A stretch of DNA of 12,925 bases from Lysobacterales bacterium (lineage in GTDB: Bacteria > Pseudomonadota > Gammaproteobacteria > Xanthomonadales > SZUA-36): assembly GCA_009692275.1 (NCBI GenBank), contig SHZL01000049.1, forward strand, positions 1-12,925. Direction: 5' to 3'. The translations under genes were made by a program, and so were the position numbers. This document shows, in pieces, positions 1 through 6,137 of the stretch. The stretch's first letter is position 1. Every line of letters begins with the position of its first letter. The notes beneath the pieces were generated by a model, which saw nothing but the letters and a program-made list of their open reading frames with translations, was not told the origin of the DNA and did no database searches.

Positions 1-66
1 CAATGCGCGAAAGGGCTGTCCGGTTAATGTGCTCAGGTGCGGGTCGGTAATATGGACAAGACGCAT
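1..66 (-). CDS. Metallophosphoesterase, N-terminal fragment (runs off left edge)
   Basis: An ATG at 66-64 on the minus strand opens a frame of 22 codons that continues beyond the window. The visible protein begins MRLVHITDPHL, the typical first beta strand of calcineurin-like metallophosphoesterases, with Asp8 and His10 forming the D-x-H metal-binding motif. An AAGG lies ten bases upstream of the ATG as a possible ribosome binding site. The family includes LpxH-like diphosphatases, cyclic nucleotide phosphodiesterases and other phosphatases; 22 residues cannot tell these apart. It is divergent from the lipid head-group genes, so a lipid phosphatase role is attractive but only inferred. The fragment is short, so confidence rests on the motif being at the very start of a frame with a good start codon. 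Confidence 0.7.
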   Translation of the reverse strand, partial: MRLVHITDPHLSTLTGQPFRAL

Positions 67-77
67 ACAGTGCATGC

Positions 78-105
78 CTTACTATTGTGCCGGTGTTGTT
101 ATAAT
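78..105 (+). promoter_or_regulatory. Candidate promoter of the head-group gene set
   Basis: A perfect TATAAT (100-105) lies 16 bases downstream of CTTACT (78-83), which matches three of six positions of the -35 consensus. It sits in the divergent gap between the phosphoesterase and the CDP-alcohol phosphatidyltransferase. Transcription would start near 112, giving a leader of about 68 bases if translation starts at 180. The overlapping TTATAA (99-104) is its own reverse complement, so a minus-strand promoter could share it. Confidence 0.5.
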
Positions 106-179
106 CTCCCGCGCCCGGCCCCGTGCCCGGCAATGGGTGCGCTTTTTCCATGTTCCTGACCCAGCGAGTGAACTATAAC

Positions 180-1373
180 ATGACCCTATCCGCCCTTGTC
201 CTGTCAGAAGCTCCCGCCCGGCTGTGGGGGCTTAGTTCCATGGAGCGACTGCGCCGGCAGACCCGAGAGGCCGGCGAGGTGACATGGCTGGGCGACTCCG
301 GGGCACTCCCTGCTGAGGGTGAGGTGCTGTTGTTCGTTGGCCGTTTTTTGTTCGAGACACGCACCCTCAAGGGGTTGATGGCCAACCCTGGTTCGGTGCT
401 GGTAGCGGCAGATGGCACGCCGGCTGCGGCTTTTGTGACAGCTTCCCAAGCGGAGCAGGTGTTGAAGTATCTGATCTCCGGGTCGAAGGTCATTCCTGAT
501 GGAATGCGGCGACTGGAGCCCGGAGATATCGCCGCTTTTAACGTGGCCCTGCGCAGTGCTCACCCGCCCTTGCTGGAGCTCATTACGGAGCAGCGCAAGA
601 ATGAGCTGGAGAACATGCTCTATGGCAATGCCTACCGTGGTGTCACGGACCTCGTAACCAAGTTCCTCTTTCCCCGGCCGGCGCGCACGCTGGTGCACTG
701 GTGCGCCCGGCTTGGGCTAACGCCTAACATGGTGACCAGCATCGGATTTCTGCTGGTCCTGCTGGCTTGTCATTTTTTCCGTGAAGGGCATTATGCAGCG
801 GGACTGGCAGCCGGATGGGTCATGACCCTGCTCGATACGGTAGATGGCAAGCTGGCCAGGGTGACCGTTCGGTCGAGTCGTTTCGGCCACTTGTACGATC
901 ACCTGATAGACCTGCTGCATCCGCCATTCTGGTATGTCTTCTGGGGCAAGTCGCTGGTCCCGCCACCACTCGTGTTCGGCCTGGATCTCGATGCATTGAG
1001 TTGGTTGCTGATAATTGCCTACGGACTGGGACGCCTGGTTGAGTTGATATTTAACCAACTGGGAAATTGCACCATATTTACCTGGAGGCCTTTCGATGCC
1101 TGGTTCCGGCTGATTACAGCGCGGCGCAATCCCTGCATGGTCCTGCTCACCCTCAGCGTGCTGATTGGCCGGCCGGACTGGGGCTTCCTGGCCGTGGTTG
1201 GCTGGACGATGTTGACTACCGGGGTCATGTTCGTGCGCCTCGCGCAAGGCCTTGTGTCCCGGTTCGCGCGTGGTCCGTTGACGTCATGGCTCGGCGCAAA
1301 CAACGTGGCTACTGGTCCCCATGCCCGCTCGTTCCGAATTTTTGGCGGTACCCGTGGCGCGTACAAAGCCTGA
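180..1373 (+). CDS. CDP-alcohol phosphatidyltransferase with degenerate nucleotidyltransferase-like N-terminal domain
   Basis: This is an integral membrane enzyme of the CDP-alcohol phosphatidyltransferase family, which transfers a phospho-alcohol from a CDP-linked donor to a hydroxyl acceptor. The complete signature D-x2-DG-x2-AR-x8-G-x3-D-x3-D is present: D219, D222, G223, A226, R227, G236, D240 and D244 with the start at 180. Hydrophobic segments flank it from about residue 185 to the end. Residues 1-135 resemble the nucleotidyltransferase half of fused inositol-phosphate cytidylyltransferase/transferases, but the expected glycine-rich GxGxR loop is replaced by SEAPARLWG, so catalysis there is doubtful. 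ATG 180 is chosen because the domain starts there; GTG 123 and ATG 150 are in frame alternatives. The next gene overlaps its end by 53 bases. The alcohol and the lipid acceptor cannot be read from the sequence; inositol phosphate, glycerol phosphate or a ceramide-linked substrate are all possible. Confidence 0.85.
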   Translation: MTLSALVLSEAPARLWGLSSMERLRRQTREAGEVTWLGDSGALPAEGEVLLFVGRFLFETRTLKGLMANPGSVLVAADGTPAAAFVTASQAEQVLKYLISGSKVIPDGMRRLEPGDIAAFNVALRSAHPPLLELITEQRKNELENMLYGNAYRGVTDLVTKFLFPRPARTLVHWCARLGLTPNMVTSIGFLLVLLACHFFREGHYAAGLAAGWVMTLLDTVDGKLARVTVRSSRFGHLYDHLIDLLHPPFWYVFWGKSLVPPPLVFGLDLDALSWLLIIAYGLGRLVELIFNQLGNCTIFTWRPFDAWFRLITARRNPCMVLLTLSVLIGRPDWGFLAVVGWTMLTTGVMFVRLAQGLVSRFARGPLTSWLGANNVATGPHARSFRIFGGTRGAYKA

Positions 1374-2301
1374 AAATTTGCAGCACCTTGTATTGGGGCA
1401 GCTTACCGCTGCCTGCAACTGGCCGGATGAACAACGAGCCGGCCTGCTGGACGCCATACGTGCACGTTACGGCGCAGGAGTTTGCGCCATATTGATTTAT
1501 GGTTCGTACTTGCGCGGCCAGCGCGACACCATGCTGGATTTTTATGTACTGCTGGATGACTACGCCGCCATGCGTTCGCACTGGCAGGCGATGCTGGCCT
1601 GGGTCCTTTCACCCAATGTATACCAGGTGCGATATGGTGAATCGCCAAACGAGGCGCGTGCCAAGTATGCATTGATGACTATGGGCCGATTTGAATACGC
1701 CATGGGCCATGATTTTCATTCCTATTGCTGGGCGCGCTTTGCTCAGCCCAGTGGCCTCCTGTACTGCCGGGACGATGCAACGCGCGCCCGGGTAGTGGCT
1801 GCGATCAGCCAGGCTGCAGCCACGTTTGTCCGCCGCGTAGTGCCTTGCCTGCCGGGGGAGTTCACCGCGGCTGACCTGGTTGGTGCCGGGCTGTCATTGA
1901 CGTACCGCTGTGAATTGCGCTCCGAACCACCCGCGCATGCGGCCCGGTTGTTTGAGCACAACTCCGGGTATTACCAGTCCATGGTCGCGGCGCTTGCAGC
2001 GAACAATGCTGGGTTCCGCCACGGCATCAGCGAGAATTACTTCGTGAACGAATCCAGCCGCGCACAACGCCAGCTGGCATCCATGTCATGGGCGCTGCGA
2101 CGAATGCAGGGCAAGGTGCTGTCAATTCTGCGGGTGCTCAAGGCAGCACTGACTTTTGCGGGCGGCTTCGACTATATCCTGTGGAAAATTGGCCGCCATT
2201 CCCAGACTGTCATCGAGCCAACTCCGCGGCAGCGCAAATACCCGCTGTTATTTGGCTGGCCGCTGTTGTGGCAGTTGTATCGCCGTGGGTCTTTCCGTTG
2301 A
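1321..2301 (+). CDS. Tam41-like nucleotidyltransferase (putative CDP-lipid synthase)
   Basis: The 326-residue protein resembles Tam41/Mmp37, the peripheral CTP:phosphatidate cytidylyltransferase known from mitochondria. Visible matches are the nucleotidyltransferase loop YGSYLRGQ (G61, S62), followed by MLDF with D73, and a KYALMT segment near residue 115 followed by an aromatic-rich stretch and a W-A-R-F-x-Q-P motif near 137-143, which parallels the K-Y-G and G-R-L-x-K-P segments of Tam41. No membrane segment is obvious. Together with the upstream transferase it could supply the CDP-activated lipid. Whether the substrate is phosphatidate, ceramide phosphate or another phospholipid is unknown. 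The ATG at 1321 lies inside the upstream gene and lacks a clear ribosome binding site; in-frame GTG 1354 and TTG 1378 are alternatives. The family call is from remembered motifs and is moderately secure. Confidence 0.65.
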   Translation: MPARSEFLAVPVARTKPENLQHLVLGQLTAACNWPDEQRAGLLDAIRARYGAGVCAILIYGSYLRGQRDTMLDFYVLLDDYAAMRSHWQAMLAWVLSPNVYQVRYGESPNEARAKYALMTMGRFEYAMGHDFHSYCWARFAQPSGLLYCRDDATRARVVAAISQAAATFVRRVVPCLPGEFTAADLVGAGLSLTYRCELRSEPPAHAARLFEHNSGYYQSMVAALAANNAGFRHGISENYFVNESSRAQRQLASMSWALRRMQGKVLSILRVLKAALTFAGGFDYILWKIGRHSQTVIEPTPRQRKYPLLFGWPLLWQLYRRGSFR

Positions 2302-2304
2302 CCA

Positions 2305-2330
2305 CGGTCCAATGAGCCCGGTCCGATGAG
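2305..2330 (+). repeat. Imperfect direct repeat between the Tam41-like gene and the flippase
   Basis: CGGTCC[A/G]ATGAG occurs at 2305-2316 and again at 2319-2330, one mismatch in twelve. Each copy carries an ATG that opens a mini-frame: ATG 2312 stops at 2327-2329, overlapping ATG 2326, whose frame stops at 2344-2346 just inside the flippase gene. It may be a slipped duplication of a start region. Confidence 0.6.
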
Positions 2331-2339
2331 TGCTGGCCA

Positions 2340-3608
2340 GTGCTGAAGCGGGTGCTGACAAACTTTACCCGCGTATTGCGCGGCCGCGGCATTGCTGGCA
2401 TCTGCTCTGTCGCGGCCACCGGTCTAATGGCCAATGCCCTGCCGGTAGAGCAGTTCGGGCTGGTCATCCTGCTGCATACCTACATCATGGTGATCAAGGG
2501 CTTCGTGAATTTCCGCACCTTCGAGGCCATCGTTCGCTTTGGCATACCCATGCATGACAAGGGGGAAGAAGAAAAACTCAAGAGCCTGCTGCGTTCTACG
2601 GTAGTGGTGGATTTTTCGTCCACCCTGGTCGCGACCCTGGTGGCCCTGGCTGCGGTGCCATTTGCTACCTGGATGCTGCATTGGGATGCGCAGATGAGCA
2701 ACTGGGCTACGTGGTACTCGCTGGTCCTGCTCACCACTTCCGTGAACACCAGCAGTGGCTTACTGCGCTTGTATGACCGCTTTGACGTGCTGGGTATCCA
2801 GCACACCGTCGGGCCGCTGGTGCGGGTGGTGCTGGTTGCGATCGCCTGGACTGTAGATGCGCCGATGTTGGTTTTTGTGGTGGTATGGGGCCTGGGTTTC
2901 TGCCTCGGTAATCTGTACATGATTGTTCGTGGTTTTGCCGAGCTAAGCGGCAAATTGCAGACTCCACTGTGGCAAGGTTTCCGCTGGCGTGAGTTGAGGG
3001 AGCAGGACAGTGGTTTCTGGAGGTTCGTCGGCGTGGTGTACTGGCAGACCAATGTGGACCTGATACCCAAGCATTTGTCGACTTTGCTCGCAGGCAATCT
3101 CCTGGGCCCTGCGGCCGCGGGCCTGTTTCGCCTGGCGCGCGAAACTTCTTCGATACTGACCCAGCCCGCAGTTACTCTGCGCGAGGTATTGTTTCCCGAC
3201 CTGACGCGCGCATGGAATGCCAGGGAAACCAGTTTCAGCCAGCTGGCCTTCAAGACTGCATGGATCGCCGGCGGCGGGGGCCTGCTGTGCGCGGCGTTCG
3301 CATACCTTGCCGTTACGCCGATACTGGCGCTGGTGGGAGCGGACTACGTGCCAGCCAAGCCCCTCATGGTCCTGCTGCTGATTGCGGCTTCATTCGATTT
3401 GGCCAGCGCATCGCTGCGCGCTGCAGCTTATGCCATGGGTCACGCTTCCAGGTTGCTGCATATCAGCCTGCTGGGCATAATCGTTTACGTGGGACTGTTC
3501 TACCTGTTCACCAGCTATTTTGGCCTGATTGGCCCGGGCCTGGCATCAATCTGTGCCATGCTGCTGACCCTGGGTCTGAATATCAGGCTGGTGAAGGGGT
3601 TGCGCTAA
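2340..3608 (+). CDS. Wzx/MATE-like oligosaccharide or lipid flippase
   Basis: A 422-residue polytopic membrane protein made of repeated hydrophobic segments separated by short basic loops, in the size and pattern of polysaccharide biosynthesis (Wzx-type) flippases of the MOP superfamily. The N-terminal pattern, a short amphipathic basic stretch, then VEQFGLVILLHTY and an FRTFEAIVRFG loop, is typical of proteins annotated as lipopolysaccharide biosynthesis flippases. These move lipid-linked sugars or lipids from the cytoplasmic to the outer leaflet. It is the last gene of the plus-strand set, 38 bases after the Tam41-like gene, so the cargo may be the lipid made by this locus; that is inference. 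The only start in frame after the upstream stop (TGA 2313-2315) is GTG 2340 or the next GTG at 2352. The gene ends facing spt. Confidence 0.8.
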   Translation: MLKRVLTNFTRVLRGRGIAGICSVAATGLMANALPVEQFGLVILLHTYIMVIKGFVNFRTFEAIVRFGIPMHDKGEEEKLKSLLRSTVVVDFSSTLVATLVALAAVPFATWMLHWDAQMSNWATWYSLVLLTTSVNTSSGLLRLYDRFDVLGIQHTVGPLVRVVLVAIAWTVDAPMLVFVVVWGLGFCLGNLYMIVRGFAELSGKLQTPLWQGFRWRELREQDSGFWRFVGVVYWQTNVDLIPKHLSTLLAGNLLGPAAAGLFRLARETSSILTQPAVTLREVLFPDLTRAWNARETSFSQLAFKTAWIAGGGGLLCAAFAYLAVTPILALVGADYVPAKPLMVLLLIAASFDLASASLRAAAYAMGHASRLLHISLLGIIVYVGLFYLFTSYFGLIGPGLASICAMLLTLGLNIRLVKGLR

Positions 3609-3634
3609 GGGGTTTGCGCTAAGGGGTTCGCGCT
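3594..3634 (+). repeat. Three-copy tandem repeat at the convergent gene junction
   Basis: Three adjacent units of 13-14 bases, AAGGGGTTGCGCT (3594-3606), AAGGGGTTTGCGCT (3607-3620) and AAGGGGTTCGCGCT (3621-3634), differ only by one inserted or changed base. The first unit encodes the last codons of the flippase, whose TAA stop falls at 3606-3608 across the first unit boundary. It looks like slippage duplication at the gene end. No U-tract hairpin is apparent in the 46-base gap to spt. Confidence 0.85.
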
Positions 3635-3654
3635 GGAGGCAGTGCGCAGGAGTT

Positions 3655-4833
3655 TCAGTTCTGGCGCAGCTGCCGGAACGCCTCGAGGATGGTCTCCATC
3701 TGCGCCGTGGTGTGTGCGGCGCTGACACTGCAACGCAGGTAACTGGAGCTGTCCGGCGAAGCCGGTGGAATCATCAGGTTGACGTAAATGCCCAGTTCCA
3801 ACAAGCGGTTCCAGCACTGCAACGCGGCTTCTTTCTCGCCGATTCGGACCGCTACCACCGGGCTGACTTCAGGACCCGTCGTGAAACCAATGGATTGCAC
3901 TCCCTGGTAAAGCTGACGGGCGTTGCGCCACAGAGTCTGGCGCAATTCTGGCCTCGCTACTAACTGCCGCAGGGCTTCGCGCGTGGTGGCGATAATCGAG
4001 GGGCTGGACGAGGCGGTGAAGATGAACGGCCGTGACACGTAGCGAAAAAGTTTCAGCTCGGCATGCGGGCTGACGCAGAATCCGCCCATTGCGCCGAGGC
4101 TTTTGCTGAACGTGCCGACCACGAAATCTACCCGGTCCAGTACGCCTTCGGCTTCAGCAACGCCACGACCGTGATCACCGTAGGCGCCGAGGGAGTGCGC
4201 TTCGTCTACCAGCAGCTTTGCACCGAAGCGTTCCGCAACTTCAACAATTTGTCGCAGGGGGGCACAATCACCCAGCACGCTGTACAGTCCCTCAGTCACG
4301 ATCAGGCAGTTTTCTGCCCGCTCACCGAGGCGCTGCAAGCGCTTTTCCAGGCTCACGACATCATTGTGCTTGAAGCGAAATATTTCGGCACCGCTCATGC
4401 GGCAACCGTCATAAAGACTGGCATGTGCGTCCGCGTCCAGCAATACGGCATCACCGGGCGTCAGCAAGGCTGCCAGGGTTCCGAGGTTGGCTGCATAGCC
4501 GGTGGAAAACACCATGCCATAGGGCATCTCGTAAAAATCCGCTAATTCCTGCTCCAAGGCAGCATGCGTGGCATAGCTGCCGTTGGCCATGCGTGATCCG
4601 GTGGTGCCACTGCCCTGGGTTGCCAGTGCGTTCTGGCCAGCGGCTATGCACGCAGGGTCAAACGTAAGTCCGAGGTAGTTATTGGTGCCCGCCAGGATCG
4701 TGTGGCGGCCCTCGACGATGCCTTCGGTGGCGGAAATGATGGTGCCAATCACGACCTGCGTCGGATCATGAGAGCTCGTGTTCAGCCCCGCACGAATGGC
4801 GGCTACTGCTGCGAATTTGTCCAACAGGGCCAT
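3655..4833 (-). CDS. spt: Serine palmitoyltransferase
   Basis: This soluble PLP enzyme of the alpha-oxoamine synthase family condenses a fatty acyl thioester with L-serine to 3-oxo-sphinganine, the first committed step of sphingolipid synthesis. The 392 residues match the family length. PLP site residues are visible: H137 in DADAHAS (cofactor stacking), D210 and H213 in VDEAHS, and the Schiff-base lysine K244 in GTFSKSLGAMGGF. The segments GTTGSRMANGSYA (77-89) and EGLYSVLGD (181-189) are closer to bacterial serine palmitoyltransferases than to BioF, HemA or glycine acetyltransferase. The gene is last in the ceramide operon, 13 bases after the ACP gene, and has a clear GGGAG (4843-4839) five bases before its ATG. 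The adjacent ACP suggests acyl-ACP rather than acyl-CoA as the acyl donor. Confidence 0.93.
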   Translation of the reverse strand: MALLDKFAAVAAIRAGLNTSSHDPTQVVIGTIISATEGIVEGRHTILAGTNNYLGLTFDPACIAAGQNALATQGSGTTGSRMANGSYATHAALEQELADFYEMPYGMVFSTGYAANLGTLAALLTPGDAVLLDADAHASLYDGCRMSGAEIFRFKHNDVVSLEKRLQRLGERAENCLIVTEGLYSVLGDCAPLRQIVEVAERFGAKLLVDEAHSLGAYGDHGRGVAEAEGVLDRVDFVVGTFSKSLGAMGGFCVSPHAELKLFRYVSRPFIFTASSSPSIIATTREALRQLVARPELRQTLWRNARQLYQGVQSIGFTTGPEVSPVVAVRIGEKEAALQCWNRLLELGIYVNLMIPPASPDSSSYLRCSVSAAHTTAQMETILEAFRQLRQN

Positions 4834-4846
4834 GGGAGCTCCCGGG

Positions 4847-5119
4847 TCAGGCGTTTACCCGGCGCGCAACTACGGTGGCCAGGTCAGAAACAGTATGAAC
4901 ATCCGACAGGCTGTTCATGTCAACGGCGATATCAAGAGCATCTTCGATTTCCATCAGAAACTCCATGACCTGGAATGAATCGAGCGTCAAATCGGAAGTA
5001 AGATTGGTGGCACCGGTGACTTCGGTCCGGGCTTGCGGGTCTGCTTCCCAACGAGGTGCCAGGTAAGAAACCAGCAAGGCAATGATCTGCTGTTCGATAC
5101 TGTCCTTGGTGCTGTTCAA
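4847..5119 (-). CDS. acpR: Dedicated acyl carrier protein of ceramide synthesis
   Basis: A 90-residue acidic acyl carrier protein. The phosphopantetheine attachment serine is S48 in LTLDSFQVMEF, followed by the acidic helix (EIEDALDI) and the usual C-terminal segment ending in TVSDLATVV. The standard DSL is DSF here. It lies between the reductase and spt, which fits a carrier that delivers the long acyl chain from the acyl-AMP ligase to serine palmitoyltransferase, as known for Caulobacter-type sphingolipid operons. The frame has no ATG: a TTG at 5119-5117 is the start, supported by GGAG (5128-5125) with a five-base spacer. An out-of-frame ATG at 5130 opens a four-codon frame whose TGA overlaps that TTG, a possible coupling device. 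It is 16 bases downstream of the reductase stop. Confidence 0.9.
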   Translation of the reverse strand: MNSTKDSIEQQIIALLVSYLAPRWEADPQARTEVTGATNLTSDLTLDSFQVMEFLMEIEDALDIAVDMNSLSDVHTVSDLATVVARRVNA

Positions 5120-5135
5120 GAGTGCTCCATCATTT

Positions 5136-6053
5136 TCAGGTTTTTAAGTCACGATCTTCAAGGCTTAGGCGGATCCCGCTGGGCAATTGGGTGCGTGGTT
5201 TCCAGCCCGTTGCCTGCACGAAGGCGGCATTGTCACATAACCAGTCAGTCTGAGTCAGTTCCCGCACTTTGCCGGGAGTAAACATGGGCGCAAAGCCCGC
5301 TACCCTGGAGACCAGCCAGTTGACCCGCGCCGCTCCTGCCAGCACGAAATAGGGTATACCCAGGCTGCGGTATCTGGTGCAACCGGCGGCGTGTGCAATG
5401 CCCGGCCAATCGTAGCCCCCTTCACGTCCGTCATCGATAGAGAATGTCATGTTGCTGCACTGCTGCCAGGCGCCCAGCCAGGCCAGCACGGCGCCGGCAA
5501 GGTCATCCACGTACAGCAGTGACAGTTGTTGCGGTTTGCCGCCGGGAACGAACACCAGGCCGCGCCGAACCATCTTGAGGATGGGCCGCATTTCAGTATC
5601 GCCCGGACCGTACACCGCAGGTGGGCGCAATATGGTCCATGGCGAAGCAACGTGCTCACGCAGCATCTGCTCACCCAGGAATTTGCTGTGGGCATAGTGT
5701 GAGAGCTCTGGCCGGCTAGCCGCCAGGGAACTGATCAAAAGAAGCGGGGACTGTGACTTAAGCGCTGCCTGGGCTTGCAGGATTGCGCTTACCCCGGCGA
5801 CGTTTGCGGGCAGAAAATCATCCAGCGACCGGCCGCGTACACTACCGGCGCAATAGACTATGGCCCTGGCGCCCTCCGCCGCGCGGCGCAATCCCACGGC
5901 GTCGGACAGGCTGCAGCTATGCACCTCGCAGCGTGGGTCCAGGTGCCGGGCGTGTTTGGAACCCGGACGTAAAATGATTCGGAGCGGGAATCCCGCAGCG
6001 AGGAGAGAAGACTGGATGCGCCTGCCAATGAACCCGGTAGCTCCGGTCAACAA
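5136..6053 (-). CDS. cerR: NAD(P)-dependent epimerase/dehydratase-type ceramide reductase
   Basis: An extended short-chain dehydrogenase of about 305 residues. The Rossmann loop TGATGFIG is at residues 3-10, the catalytic Y-x3-K is Y120-AHS-K124, and serines at 108-109 (LLLISSLAAS) supply the active-site hydroxyl. The RPPAVYGPGD block (about 142-151) and the YVDD block near 180 are typical of the NAD-dependent epimerase family. Its position between the acyl-AMP ligase and the ACP/spt pair matches CerR of bacterial sphingolipid operons, which reduces the 3-oxo group after N-acylation. The start is unsettled: TTG 6053 is the first usable codon but falls inside the first beta strand (coded residues PVL precede LTGATGF). 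Upstream the frame is open, without ATG or GTG, back to the TGA that ends the ligase (6140-6138). Confidence 0.87.
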   Translation of the reverse strand: MLTGATGFIGRRIQSSLLAAGFPLRIILRPGSKHARHLDPRCEVHSCSLSDAVGLRRAAEGARAIVYCAGSVRGRSLDDFLPANVAGVSAILQAQAALKSQSPLLLISSLAASRPELSHYAHSKFLGEQMLREHVASPWTILRPPAVYGPGDTEMRPILKMVRRGLVFVPGGKPQQLSLLYVDDLAGAVLAWLGAWQQCSNMTFSIDDGREGGYDWPGIAHAAGCTRYRSLGIPYFVLAGAARVNWLVSRVAGFAPMFTPGKVRELTQTDWLCDNAAFVQATGWKPRTQLPSGIRLSLEDRDLKT

Positions 6054-6137
6054 TACTGGTGCAGTGCTTATGCCTGGCGGGAGTGGGGACTCGATGGGTA
6101 TGACTTCGGCAACGATGCGGGCATGCGCCCGGGCTGT

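Noticed and set aside
2480..3253. A 257-codon open frame on the minus strand inside the flippase gene
   Set aside because: It lies wholly opposite a convincing membrane protein gene, and its translation is rich in Arg, Ser and Thr with no recognisable motif. It is a GC-driven shadow.
3655..4833. BioF (8-amino-7-oxononanoate synthase), HemA or glycine acetyltransferase identity for the PLP enzyme
   Set aside because: The GTTGSRMANGSYA and EGLYSVLGD segments, and the neighbouring ACP, CerR-like reductase and acyl-AMP ligase, favour serine palmitoyltransferase. No biotin or haem genes are near.
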